From positions 24,491,614-24,555,613 of the forward strand of contig NC_134015.1 of the NCBI RefSeq assembly GCF_040712315.1: a DNA stretch of 64,000 nt. The letters run 5' to 3'. The stretch comes from Castanea sativa. Its lineage: Eukaryota > Streptophyta > Magnoliopsida > Fagales > Fagaceae. Every line of letters starts with the position of its first letter. Positions within the stretch are counted from its first letter, which is position 1. Below, piece after piece: positions 21,672 to 32,934 of this stretch. The notes beneath the pieces are model-generated. The model was not told where the DNA came from and did no database searches. It saw only the letters and a program-made list of their open reading frames with translations. A program made the position numbers and the translations under genes.

Positions 21672-22444
21672 CAGGGCCGGCCCAAGTCCTAGGCAACTTA
21701 GGCCTAGGCCTAAGGCCCCACCACAAAAAAAATATTTACCCTTTATAAAAAAGGCTCATTCTATTGTAAAAGGTCCCAAATTTTATAAAAGATATGAATT
21801 TTTTTAAATGGTCGTGCACTTTTAATTATTAGTGATGTTAGGGATATCACAAATTTTATTATAGATTTATAATTTGACATGTTACTAATCACAACAAAGT
21901 ATTTTAAATATTTATCAATTACATTATTGAAGCTCATCAACCGCTGTTATTGTTATATTATATTGTGAACATTTTGTAGTACCTTTAGTATTTTCCTTTT
22001 TTATTTCTAACAAGGCTTTAAAAAAAATTTACAAATGTGTTAGATCATCAATGATGATTAATCTCCCTTAATAGTTTGAAACTTTCATATTTTTAAACTA
22101 ATCTACGACCAAGCTACACATCAATTAATATCATAGATTATACATTAGATTAAAAATATAATTAACTATGTATCGTCGTATATCCAAGATAAATTAATTT
22201 TCTTTTTAAAAAATAATATATATTTTTCTTTTTGTTAAATTTATGTTTCAACTTTGATATTCAATTCTCTATATGAAATTAACCTTAGTTTTAGTTAGTA
22301 TCATTCATTATATTATGTATTTCATACATCAAATTAACTTCAATTTGATTAACATTACATAGTTTTATTTAGTTGATATATACATATAAAAGGCCCCACA
22401 TAAATCTTTTGTCTTAGACCTCAAATTAGGTTGGGCCGGCCCTG
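21672..22444. mobile_element. Non-autonomous hAT element (CAGGGCCGGCCC ends)
   Basis: The ends CAGGGCCGGCCCAAG and TTGGGCCGGCCCTG are inverted. A perfect 8-bp duplication, TGTGAATG, lies at 21664-21671 and 22445-22452. The 773-bp interior is AT-rich with AGGCCC/GGCCCC near both ends and has no coding. This TIR type belongs to the hAT superfamily. Confidence 0.92.
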
Positions 22445-22452
22445 TGTGAATG

Positions 22453-22711
22453 TGCAATGATTTGAAATGTTATAGTTGTAAACTACTTATAATGGTCATT
22501 TAACATTTAAATATTAGTCTTTTTTTTTTATCAAAAAATAATAGTCTTAAGATCGGCTAAGGTGAGTGTCATATACCTTCCTACATTGAAACTTATGGTC
22601 ATTCTATGGTGCCCCGATTTTTTTAGTGGGCATGGTACCCACCTTAGATCTTAATCGTAGATTTTAAGTGTTTTGATATTGACCGTTTATTTAATATAAG
22701 TGCTATACTGG
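22453..22711. other. Unique non-coding spacer
   Basis: No gene or repeat is recognised between hAT-2 and Harbinger-2. Confidence 0.5.
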
Positions 22712-22904
22712 TTAGAGTATCCACAGTAGTAGAGCTAAAAATTTAGCTATTTGACACCACAAAAAGTTACTTTATCTGATTTTACCTACTCACATGCTGA
22801 AGCAGTAGATCTATTTTAACTTTCAGCACAATAAAATAATATAAACATCACAATAAAATAATATATCTACTACAATAAAATAATATATCTACTACAATAA
22901 ATAA

Positions 22905-23057
22905 CAATCACAACCACTCGCAACCGCTATTGCTGCCACTACTGCCGCCGCCACTGTCTCTTCCACCGCCACCGCAATCGCTACCACCGCCACTACCGCT
23001 ACTGCCACTGACGCCACCTCCACCGACTCTTCCACCGCCACTGCCGCCGCCACCACA
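22905..23057. repeat. ACC/GCC trinucleotide-rich tract
   Basis: Runs such as CCACCGCCACTACCGCTACT give an imperfect trinucleotide repeat inside Harbinger-2, next to the truncated end of the transposase gene. A smaller ACAATAAAATAATAT repeat precedes it at 22828-22910. Confidence 0.8.
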
Positions 23058-23276
23058 TGATTACAAATAATCGTCTAGTGTTAACAAGTGATTTTTATAA
23101 CCTCAAATTATACTTATACATTTTTTTTTTTACTAAAACAATTTCTCAATCATCATGATAGCAAATAAGAAACTAGAGTAACAATTATATTTTTGTTTTA
23201 ACCCCAAATTATATATATACAAAACTCAAACCAAATTATGAAATTGAGGAACTTGGGCTGCTGCAAATAATTTTCG

Positions 23277-24165
23277 CTTATGTCCTTATGGAATTGGGAT
23301 TGTTTTCACAAATGTTGCCCATTTTGGATATATGCCATCAACAAGGTAATATCCCATTGTGTAGTTATGACCATTAATTGAGTAATGTGCTGCAGGAGCA
23401 CGTCCTTCAACAAGTTCATTAAATATATGAGACCGCTCTAACACATTAATATCATTATTTGACCCAAGTAACCCAAAAAACACATGCCATATCCAAAGAT
23501 CATATGATGCTACTGCCTCCAAAATAATAGTAGGTTCACGAATATGACCACAATATTGACCTTTCCATGCAGATGGACAATTTTTCCACTTCTAATGCAT
23601 GCAATCAATTGAACCTAACATACCTGAAAAACCTCGGCGTTCGCCATGAGCTAACAGTTTAGCAATGTCTTCATTGTTTGGGTTTCTCAATTATTCCTCA
23701 GAGAAAATATCAATTATCGTAGTAACAATTTTTTTCAAACTTTCTAATGTAGTAGTTTCTCCAATCTGCACATATTCATCTATCAAATCACCCGATACTC
23801 CATACGCAAGCATTCTAAGTGCAGCAGTTATCTTTTGTAATTAATGAAGATAAACCAAGTTTGTTGGCACTATTTCTTTTTTGGACAAAGTAAGAGTCAT
23901 GAGCTTCTACCTTAAATTGAATATGGAGAAAAAGAGAACGCTTTATCCGAAATCTCCTATGAAATAAAGTGGGTGGATATATTGGTGTGGGAGCAAAATA
24001 ATCAAGAAAAAGCCTCTCATGGCCTACCAAATGATTACGTTGGATAGAGCGACGACGTTTAGGTTGTGATGTTTCCATAACAAGTTCTTCGATTATCTCA
24101 TCCTCATGTGAGTCATCAAGAAGCAACTTGTGAAACAAAGAGCGATTCATGGATGCAACTTTCAA
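23277..24165 (-). pseudogene. PIF/Harbinger transposase (Plant_tran type), broken and 3'-truncated
   Basis: Reading leftward from 24165 (MKVASMNRSLFHKLLL), the basic N-terminal stretch KRRRSIQRNHLVGHERL and RRFRIKRSLFLHI are followed by MLAYGVSGDLIDEY and GMLGSIDCMH, which holds the first catalytic Asp. GLLGSNNDINVLERS holds the second Asp, and LVDGIYPKWATFVKTIP follows. Defects: a 4-base duplication (ATTA) near 23843 shifts the frame, and three sense codons have become stops (a TAA in the EE*LRNPN context near 23691, TAG after SIDCMH near 23592, TAA after TIPIP near 23284). The normal C-terminal part with the third catalytic acid is gone, because sequence after KRKLFAAAQ diverges. It cannot be active. 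Confidence 0.87.
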
Positions 24166-24452
24166 GACAATTGGAAATCAATTATTACTATAGATGCAAG
24201 ATTAAAGTCAAGTGACATAAGCCACAACAAAATGAATATAACCAATTCACGCACAAGTCACAACACAAACAAGATGAACAATAAATTTAAAGGTTTACTA
24301 CCAAAATACTATAAAATACTATAAATTTTAAGCCACTACAAAATACTACCAAAATACTATAAAAGGTTTACTACCAAAATACTTAAAGGCCTACATAAGC
24401 CACTACAAAATACATAAAGGCCTAAGCTACATCCAAAATGCAATCAAACTCA
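24166..24452. other. Intergenic spacer of Harbinger-2 with CTACCAAAATACT repeats
   Basis: Imperfect repeats of TACTATAAA, CCACTACAAAATAC and GTTTACTACCAAAATACT occur between the two minus-strand genes. No coding is seen. Confidence 0.6.
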
Positions 24453-25429
24453 TTAATTACGTGAACTTCGTCTTGCCATGATTTCATCTTGGAGTTGTTC
24501 ATAAAAAGCTTTTTGTGTTCCAGTCAAGCCACTTGTATCTTTCATCACGATTCTCTCCTCCTCTAACATATATTGCATCTCAAATTTTTTCTTCTCAATC
24601 ATGACTCTTTCCTTCTCAATCTTAAGTTTGTTGTCACTTCTTTCCTTCTCAATCGTAAGTTTTTCCCTCTCAATAAACATTTTTTCCTCTTCCAATCAAG
24701 TTACCTCCTCAATAAATTTCAATTACTTGGTCAAATATTCCCTTACATCTTTTCCAGTGGCTTTGTTCTTTCGGTTGGCCTTTTCGGCCTTCTTACCAAT
24801 TGGCCTCTCAAAATTGGAATCGTCACCAAGTCCGGACCCACAATCCCCTTTGCCCATAGATGTTGACTCTAGAGTTGGAGGAACAGATGCTCTCGATCTT
24901 CCATTAGGATCAGCAAACTTTGGTTGGTCCTTTAATATGAGCCAACAATGTTCAAGAAGAAAGGGTTTCTTGTGCGTCCCTTTATACAAAGCCTTCGCAT
25001 TGGTAATCTAAAAAAATTAAAAGAAATATAACATGATTAGTATCTTCAAACTATTGGTGAATGGGTATGTTAACACTATTGCAATATAATTTATACTAGA
25101 TCTTGTTCGGTTATACCACTTTGATGATGTGCGTTAACTTTAGCCATGCACCTTGCAAACTTATTTGTCTTTTCACTAATCGTTCCCCAACGACTTAACA
25201 AGGAGATAATAGTACGTGTGGTATCAGATGTATTGTACTGCATGAAGTATTCCCAAACTTTTTGACGAAATGTATTTTGTGTTTGTTCATTACTGTTTAT
25301 GACATCAACACTAGTATTGAGCCATGCTGACACTAGGAGTTGATCTTTCTCTACACTAAAGTTAGAGCCCCGTTTTCCTTTTTTAGAAGAGGCATTTTCA
25401 ACTTGAGGTGGAGAATCAGAAACTGACAT
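24453..25429 (-). pseudogene. Harbinger MYB-like partner with NAM-associated coiled coil, two stops
   Basis: The minus strand joins exon 25429-25097 and exon 25008-24453, with an intron at 25096-25009 (GT..AG on the minus strand). Exon 1 has [17 protein letters not shown] and a trihelix-like region ending GITEQDL. Exon 2 opens ITNAKALYKGTHKKPFLL and HCWLILKDQPKF. A charged coiled coil follows ([20 protein letters not shown]) and the end is [13 protein letters not shown]. This architecture is the MYB/NAM-associated second protein of Tourist-like elements, thought to bind the element ends with the transposase. Two in-frame stops near 24720 and 24696 split the coiled coil from the rest. Database entries often mislabel this family as glutathione S-transferase T3-like. 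Confidence 0.83.
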
Positions 25430-26084
25430 AAGAGTATTTTGAGATGTTCTTAAAAGTTGTTAGTCAATTTCTATATCCCCATTCATGATACCCGTGTAAT
25501 ATGTTAGGTCTCTATGTGACTCCATGTCTCTATTTGACTCCATAAAATTAGACCCAAAAAAAAAAAATAATAATAAATGTAAACTTCCTTGCACACAGAA
25601 AATTCCCATAACATTTATGTTAAAACTTAAAATACTTAGAATTATAACAATAGAACATGATTATGCATAAATACTTAATTTGACATGTAGCTTAATCCCA
25701 CTGATAAAGAAAACCACACAACAAATTCCTGCAAACTAAAAATTCCCTATACATTCCAATACAAATACATTCTGTCCATTCATGGATGCTCTGAATCAAA
25801 ACGAATGGATGCTCTGAGATCAAATGACAAAACTTTTCATTGAGCAAGAATAGGAAAAAAATTATTGCATCTAAAATAATAAACTGAAAGAACAAGAAAA
25901 AGAAATCATTGACCACAGTCTTTGATGTTATACCCAAATAAAAAATCCCACATTCTTTGATGTTATACCCAAATCAAAAATCTCAAAGCATCCGCATGAA
26001 GAAGATAGAGACAACTGACCTGAAGTGGATCAGCGGAAGAGAAGTGGGTTTGAGGCGGATCAGCGGTGTGGGTCTGAGGTGGAT
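25430..26084. other. Harbinger-2 5' flank of the MYB-like gene
   Basis: No gene is recognised. Direct duplications include GACTCCATGTCTCTATTTGA-type at 25510-25545 and ATTCTTTGATGTTATACCCA at about 25916-25970, giving a short tandem repeat of roughly 45 bases. Confidence 0.5.
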
Positions 26085-26412
26085 GGCGGTGTGGGTCTGA
26101 GGCTGATTGGCGACTTGGGACGGTTGGTGGGTTGGTGACGTCAAGCTTTGGTGGTGGTGAAACAGAGAGGTGAGAGTTTGAGAGATTGAGCTTAAGAGAG
26201 TTTTGAGAGATAAGAGCTTCAGATGAGGCGGATGACGGCGTGGGTCTGAGGCTGATCGGTGGCTTAGGACGGCTAGTGGGTTTGTGATGTCAAGCTTCAG
26301 TGGCGGTGACGTTGAAGATGAGTCGGGCAGGTGGCGGTGAAACAGAGATTGATAAAATGAGAGAGTGAGCTTGAGAGAGTTTTGAGAGATGAGAGCTTCA
26401 GATGAGATGAGA
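26085..26412. repeat. Imperfect tandem duplication of about 140-185 bp in Harbinger-2
   Basis: GTGTGGGTCTGAGGCTGATTGG with GGTGACGTCAAGCTTTGGTG, GGTGAAACAGAGA and GAGAGTTTTGAGAGATAAGA reappear with changes from about 26226 (GCGTGGGTCTGAGGCTGATC, ATGTCAAGCTTCAGTGGC). The duplicated, GA-rich segment lies between the MYB-like gene and the right TIR, probably in the element's promoter region. Confidence 0.78.
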
Positions 26413-26647
26413 GTGACACTGAGAGAGAGGCGTGAGAATAAAAGAATGTAAAAAAATAAACCAACCTATATTATTTTAATCCGGGTTGGGAATAAAAAAT
26501 TAATTTTTTTAGCTCTTAGCTATAGTGCACTGTAGCAATGAAGGTAAAAAATACCTTTAACTCTACTGCTATAGTGTTGCTTTTTGTGTTTTGGTGGAGC
26601 TAAAATAGCTATATAGCTATTTAGCTCCACTGCTGTGAGTGCTCTTA

Positions 26648-28165
26648 CAAGTTTAGCAGATCAAGTATAAAAATTGAAAAAAAAGAAAAGAAAAATCAGT
26701 TTGGGTTTGTTCTCTAATCTATTTTTTGATGCGTGCACAGACCATCCTATTTTCACTATGGGTCTTGAGTGTTGAATCTGTTGATAACCTTTACATTGAA
26801 GACAAAAATTGTCAATAACCAGCGATCCTAAGGCCAAATCATGCTATTGAGGACCTTGCAACCACTAAGCAATCTCACCCTATAGTATATTTTCAGAACC
26901 CACCCAAAACTTCTAGATCTAACAACTTTTCTATCATTGTGTGTATTGTATCTATGAAAGGAAGGGGGGGGGGGGGGGAAGACAATCATAGAGCAAGAAA
27001 GATTAGAGCTGGGAAGAGCTAAGAAAAGGAAAAGAGAAAGCAGGGGTTTTGAGTGGCGGCACTGCATTTTGCAGTGGAGGTCGTGGTGGTCCTACTTCCA
27101 AAGCGGTGAACCGTACGGCGTACACTGATTAGAGAGATTTTTAGAAGCAGGTGTTTGTGTGTGTGTCTGTGTGTTTTTTTTTTTTTTTCATCATCTAAGC
27201 GCTGATTTGGCCAATAGAACTTAAACACGTTAACATTTCATTTATTATTTTTGCCAAAAATGTAAATTGCATCATCTATATTTGACCAAAATTTATTTCA
27301 AACCTCTAACTTTATTTTTGTTCAATCTGAGTTACCTATATTTCAACTTTATTTAATCAAGGTTTTTTAATTTCTGTTAAATTTTGTTGTGTTAGAGTTC
27401 AAATTTTTAAATTTTCTATAGAATTTTTTAAATTAAAAAATTCAATTAATTACTAAATATTCTCAAGAGAAAAAAAAAATTTAAACCAGTCAAGAACACT
27501 AACAACCTTTTTCAACAATTATCTTCTCAAGAACACTAACAACAAAATAGTTCAATTAAAATTTTACTATTTAGAAAAATATATTTTAATTTAATTATGC
27601 ACATATATGCATGACACTATTATTTTTAAAGTATATTTTGGGTTAAAATAAATTTACCCCGGTTGATTAATTCAATTACCCAAGTTAATTAATTAGATCA
27701 AATTACATGCAAATCGTAGAGGCACAAAAAAAATCACCAAATAAACTAAACGTAGCGAAAATTAAATTGATACAGTGATTTGTTAACAAATGAGGAAAAC
27801 CTCTCATAAGGCAAAAACTCCATCAGGTGAATTTAATGTCACCAATCCCAAGAATCCACTAATCAATAATTAAGTAGTCACAAGTATGAAGAATCTTACC
27901 ATTATTATGACATATCCCAAAATACCAACCTACAGTTAAACGTTCACTCCAATACCCAATTGAACTTGATCTTGTAGCAGACTTTTTTTCCTTTGTTGTT
28001 CAAATCTCCAATTTATGACTAACTCCAACAACTTGATTGATTGTTATTGGCTGTAAAGTTCTTCACTTCATGAATAATGAAGATTAGGAAGCACTTAGTT
28101 ACTAAACCCTAAGACGTATAGACGCAATAGCTTCTCACAAAATGTATGAATTCTAGGTCTCTTGA
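26648..28165. other. Non-coding region, with G15 run and one GC-richer patch
   Basis: A run of 15 G lies at 26964-26978. A patch around 27045-27130 (GAGTGGCGGCACTGC, AGCGGTGAACCGTACGGCG) is richer than its surroundings and could be an old exon or UTR, but the frames give no family I recognise. The rest is AT-rich, with no gene seen. Confidence 0.4.
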
Positions 28166-28700
28166 TTATATTGATCATTTTTTTTTTAATGTTTTAGGGT
28201 AATTTCGGTCTTTTTAGGTTTTAGGGTATTTTGATCATTTTTTAGGTTCAAGAGTATTCTGGAAATTATTAAGGCTTTTAGAGATATTTTGGTCATTTTC
28301 AAGTTTTATGAGGTATTTTGGTCATATTATAGGTTTCAATGATATTTCAATTTTTTTTAAAGTTTCAAGGCTATTTTGGTCATTTTTAAGGTTTTATGGG
28401 CATTTTGGTCATTTTTTAGGTTTAAGGTGCATTACAGTCGTTTTTTAGGTTTCATGGTCATTTAGGTTATTTTTTTAGCATCTAAGGGTATTTCAATTAT
28501 TTTTTAAATTGAGAGGGTATTTCAGTAAGTTTTTAGGTTTTAAGGTCATTTCAATCATTTTTTAGGTTTTAAGGATATCCCAATAATTTTTGAGAGTTTC
28601 GAGATTATTTTGGTAATTTTTAAGTGTTAGGATGCTTTTTGGTAATTTAGTATATTTAAGGGCATTTATGAAATTTTAGAGATTTTAGGAGTATTTTTGT
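28166..28700. repeat. Minisatellite TTTTGGTCATTTTTTAGGTT, about 35-bp period
   Basis: Some fifteen imperfect copies of the phrase GGTATTTTGGTCATTTTTTA followed by GGTTTTAAGG follow one another. The rate of change is high but the order is maintained. No coding potential. Confidence 0.88.
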
Positions 28701-28738
28701 TATATATATTCGTCGATTATTAGGTAATTTGGTGAGGT

Positions 28739-29795
28739 GTTGGCTATGCCTATATGTAATGTTGGTACAACTTAATATGACGGTAGAATTGTCAAATGTG
28801 AGTAAAAAAAAAAAAAAATTGAATGTGATAAAAGTACAGTTACATGTGATGTTGGTACTATCCAATGTAACAATAGAACTGTCAAATGTGAGAAAAAATA
28901 GGGTACCACTAAATGTGACACAAGTACACTTAGATGTGATGTTGGTACTGTCTAATGTGACAATCGAACCATCAAATGTAAGGAAAAAAGAAGAAGAAAA
29001 GGAACCACTGAATGTGATAAGAGTACAGTCACATGTGATGCTGGTATTGCACAATGTGAAAATGGAATCGTCATATGTGAGAAATAAAAAGGAACCACCA
29101 AATGTGACAAAAATATTGCCAAATGTTATGTTGGTATTACCAAATGTGACAATGAAACTATCAAATATGAGAAAAAAAAAATAAAAGAACCACTAAATGT
29201 GACAAGTGTACAGTCACATGTGATGTTGGTACTACACAGTGAGGATGGAACCGTCAAATGTGTGGGAAAAAAAAGTACTGTAAAATTTTATGCTGGTATT
29301 GCCGAATGTAACAATGAAACCATCAAATGTGAGAAAAAAAAAGGGAACTACTAAATGTAACAAAAGAACAGTCACATGTGATATTGGAATTGTACAACGT
29401 GATGATAGAACCATCAAATGTGAGAAAAAAAAAAGGAACCACTAAATGTGACAAAAGTACAGTTACATGTGATGTTGATACTACATAATGTGAGGATAGA
29501 ACCGTCAAATGTGAAAAAGAATAAGGGAACCACCAAATGTGACAAAAGAACTGTCAAATGTGATGTTGGAACTACATAATGTGAAGATGAAACCGTCAAA
29601 TGTGAGAAAAGAAATAAAGGAACCACCAAATGTGACAAAAGTACAATTAAATGTGATGTTAGAACTGCACAACGTGAGAATGAAACCGTCAAATGTAAGA
29701 AAAAAAAAAAAAGAATCACTAAATGTGACAAAAAAACTGTCATATGTGACATTGGAACTACACACTGTGAGAATAAAACCGTCAAATGTGAGGAT
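28739..29795. repeat. About 90-bp minisatellite with four-step internal period
   Basis: Around twelve units each contain four related steps of 20-24 bases: CTAAATGTGACAAAAGTACA, GTTACATGTGATGTTGGTAC, TACACAATGTGAGGATGGAA and CCGTCAAATGTGAGAAAAAA. Every step holds the core AATGTGA or CATGTGA. The fourth ends in a variable A-run followed by GGAACCAC. Open frames run for 60-150 codons on both strands because the unit length is near a multiple of three and contains few stops. I regard these as products of the repeat. Confidence 0.9.
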
Positions 29796-30965
29796 TTAGT
29801 AATCTGGTATAGTAGGTTGCCTACTAGTGAGTACCATACCCCTTAAAAAAAAGGGAAATACGGTAGAATTAGCCTGTAACTTAATTTCTAAACTCAAATT
29901 ATGGAGGTAAATTAGTTCTTAGCTTGTACTTTTCCATAATTCTATTGAATATTTCTTTTAATTTTATCTTTTAGGTTATATTTAAGACCACAATCATGTA
30001 TTTATTTTCATATTCGATCCAAATTTAATATATCAAAGAAACCTAATAAAGTTTGAGGGTTTTTTTTTTCTTAATTTTCCTTAGTAGTTTATTAAGTGGT
30101 GATTTCATATTAAGACTCCTCTTGTCCCAAATTGTTTGGTCTGTATTTCATTTTGGGATGTCTCAAAATTATGTCTTGTTTAAAAAATCAAACGCCAATA
30201 ATTTATTAATATTTTCTTTATGCCCTTAATTTATTTGGGAGGGGGCATTTTCTTAAAATAAAAAAGTAAAAACTTAAAATTTAAAATCCATTATACACAC
30301 AATTTTTATTATAATTTTTAAAAAAAAAACTTTGACAAAGATACTTCTGGGGCTTCTTTGAAAACTTTGTTATCCACTTATCCTCGGGACGTAGTTCTAA
30401 TCTAAGCTTGATTTACTTATTATGAATAAAATTGATTTACTTTTAAAGATACGGAGTAGTAGATAGTAGCAAGATAGAATTATAATTTACCGTATTAAAA
30501 TTTGATTTAAAGATAAAGGTTGAATTTGGATTAGACTTGGTGGCTATAGAATTTGGACTTGAATATAGGTTTGCAAATTGTAAGAGTAGTACAAAAATAA
30601 AATTTAAAAACTACAATAATTTTGAAAATTGCTTGGAGGTTGGCTCCAATACTAGAAATGTTTTTTTTCTTAAATAATTTTTGATAAATTTGTTTAAGGG
30701 TAATTTAGGAAATTTTTACCTTTAAAAAAGAAAAAGAAAAAAGAAGAGATAACACAGTTAATAATATTTACCTAAATAATTGAGTTTTTCTAATTAGGCC
30801 AAACAATTTAGAATGGAATGTGTATCTTAATTAGGGTAGACTATCCATAAGGTATTCTCCATCTAAGAAGTCATCGCTAGGGGGCCCAAAACCCATTTGC
30901 AAGCCTATTCGGCCTAAAGGGCAACAATGTGGGCAACTAATCAAAGTTTCCTAATCAAGGAAGTC
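29796..30965. other. AT-rich non-coding region
   Basis: No gene, terminal repeat or recognisable element is seen in about 1.2 kb. Confidence 0.5.
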
Positions 30966-31186
30966 AATACTGTACCGGTTTGGCTAGCGGTACGATATAT
31001 TTCGAATATCGGTCAATACCGGTGTACCGTTTCGGGTTTACCACTATTTTATATATATATATATATATATTAGCAAAGAAAATTTATAAGTTTAAAGTAA
31101 AAAAAAAATTATCTAGCAAAGATATAAAATATAAATTATATATATATTAGCAAAGATAATCTTTAAATTATCTTTGATATATATAT

Positions 31187-31231
<45 letters not shown>

Positions 31232-31868
31232 CCGAAGTTCTGGACACAGCCCCCCACCTATTCATTCTCAATAAAAAAAAGCTCCCACCTATTCATGTAA
31301 CCAAACATGGTTAACAAAAAGTAGATCAAATGGTTCAGAAGCTTTAAAACTCTTGAATCAATCTATACCGTCCATTTTAGGTCAACCTACTTATAAAAGC
31401 TGCATTACACATTTCCTCTGTTCACACTCTCATTGCCGCCTCTATCTTTTTTTTTTTGGTAAACATTGTTGCCTCTATCTTTTTTTTTTTTGTTGGTAAA
31501 CATTGCTGCCTCTGTCTTATACTCTCATTGCTGAAGTCTATGGTTTTCACTCTCTCAGCATAGCACAACATAGCTTCACAAGACTCAGCCTTGTTTTTCA
31601 TTTTTCTCATCTGGGTTTTCGAATGGATAGCCTTGTTTTTCATTTTTCTCATTTGGGTTTTTGAATGGGTAGCCTTGTCTTTCTTTTTTCTCATCTGGAT
31701 TTTCTTTGTTTTCATTTACAGGCCGAAACAGCCGGATTGCGCCGGTACGGCCAGTTTTCGCCGGTACAGCCAGTAATTTTTCTGGTACCAAAACAGGAGT
31801 GTACCTGTACCGGTGCACTGGCCGGTACGATATATACCGGCCGTACCGGCCGATACAGTACGGTATCA
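30966..31868. mobile_element. Candidate element with CCGGTAC-rich inverted ends
   Basis: The left end (TACTGTACCGG, CGGTACGATATAT, GGTCAATACCGG) is matched in inverse at 31745-31868 (CGGTACGATATATACCGGCC, GTACCGGCCGATACAGTACG). The ends are themselves rich in palindromes. The interior has (TA)n runs at 31054-31070 and 31190-31228, and a threefold CTCATCTGGGTTTTCGAATG-type repeat at 31606-31705. No target duplication is clear and no coding is seen. It is probably a MITE-like element of unassigned superfamily. Confidence 0.55.
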
Positions 31869-32203
31869 CCCACACTGGTCCTAACCCAAGCTAGTATTTT
31901 GTCAAAGGCTATAAATTGGCATCAGTTATGGAGCCTTGTTAACTGTGTCCTCAGGTCAATTGTTAATAAATTATTTTAGTTAAGTTTGACATTATTTTTA
32001 TGGAAAATATAAAAAACTGTCAAAACAGTTAATTTATTTTTTTCTTATAATTTTTAAAAAAAATATTTTTAAATCAATACCATTGGGACATCCGTTAATT
32101 CTTCCCTTATTTATGTGAGAAAAAAGGTTTTTTTTTTTTAATAATTTATTTATCCTCTATATATAGTAGCTAATCACCCTTGAGTTACAAACCTTACAGC
32201 CTC
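31869..32203. other. Non-coding spacer
   Basis: AT-rich, with no feature recognised. Confidence 0.5.
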
Positions 32204-32500
32204 TCACTCTCTACTATATTGTTCTTCTAATCTAGGGTACCATCTCAGACTAGACATTGAGATTTGGTCTATGGATACATACAAAAGAGCGTTTGATCTT
32301 TGTAGTCCTGTACGTTCAGTGACAGTCAAACTTTCAAAGTCTTGAGGTCTTAAGAAACCATAGGACATGTGGGAATGAGGTTTGATTGGATCGTTCTTTC
32401 TAGGATGGAACCAGAATTCAAACTTAGAGGGCCCAAAATTCTTTGTTTGAAAATTTTCAAAACTTGGTATATCAATACTAGAGGTTAGCAATGTTGTATC
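32204..32500 (-). other. Unrecognised coding-like fragment
   Basis: A minus-strand frame of about 97 codons lacks stops and has a protein-like composition: LTSSIDIPSFENFQTKNFG, FEFWFHPRKNDPIKPHSH, MSYGFLRPQDFESLTVTE and LQRSNALLYVSIDQISMSS. It is bounded upstream by an A-run (minus strand) near 32505-32520 and ends in a stop at 32204-32206. I do not recognise the family. It could be a decayed piece of a retroelement, an endogenous virus or a host gene; nothing around it decides between these. Confidence 0.35.
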
Positions 32501-32520
32501 ATTTCTAGAATTTTTTTTTT

Positions 32521-32934
32521 TTTTTCATGTTTTCTCTAAAAACATTAAACATTGCAGTTTTTTTTAGAAGATAAACATTATAGTTGGCTTTCCAATAATC
32601 TATGAATTAAATAAAAGTCATATTAATTATAGGGATTTATAATCAATTGCTTTGTAGTTCAACTAAAACTTCTTAGTATGAAGGTTCACATCCGCACTCA
32701 TTCTTGTTGTAACTATCAAATTATTAAAAATAATTGGTAGGAATTTATTTTGGTTCTTAAGAATTGAAAAAAAAAAAGAAAAAGAAAAAAAGAGTGGTTC
32801 TAAACTTATAGATTCTTTGGTTGGATTGGATTGGGCTAATTTTTTAATCTTTTCAAATTAATTAATTATTTTTAAAAATCAATTTTAGTTATTATTTCCA
32901 TTCTGAATACTAATTATAACAACAATTTCTATAG
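32521..32934. other. AT-rich non-coding spacer
   Basis: No feature apart from a purine-rich A/G tract at 32767-32793. Confidence 0.5.

Larger units (their letters stand above)
22715..26644 (-). mobile_element. Second PIF/Harbinger (Tourist-type) element, decayed
   Basis: The left end is GAGTATCCACAGTAGTAGAG and the right end is the inverted CTGCTGTGAGTGCTC. TTA flanks at 22712-22714 and 26645-26647. TAGCTATTT-rich subterminal sequence lies inside both ends. Two minus-strand genes are present: transposase (about 23280-24165) and a MYB/NAM-associated type partner (24453-25429). The 3.9-kb element is distinct in TIR and transposase type from the one at 4600-10787. Several nonsense codons and a frameshift make it non-autonomous. 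Confidence 0.9.

Noticed and set aside
24573..25011. Plus-strand ORFs with hydrophobic stretches
   Set aside because: Antisense shadows of the minus-strand MYB/NAM-associated gene of Harbinger-2.
26964..26978. G15 run, with similar G or C runs at 42465-42479 and about 61950-61970
   Set aside because: Homopolymer tracts prone to sequencing or assembly error; no biological meaning assigned.
26828..27228. Minus-strand ORFs with a signal-peptide-like start
   Set aside because: The composition comes from a G15 run and TG/TC-rich DNA; no family resemblance and no supporting splice sites.
28656..29799. Several overlapping ORFs up to 151 codons on both strands
   Set aside because: Explained by the stop-poor 90-bp minisatellite; kept only as a repeat and a low-key finding.
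31422..31875. Minus-strand KKKD/MRKMKNK and VHRYRY repeats ORFs
   Set aside because: Derived from short tandem repeats and palindromic ends of the CCGGTAC element.
32204..32500. Firm assignment to an endogenous virus
   Set aside because: No diagnostic motif visible; left as unrecognised.
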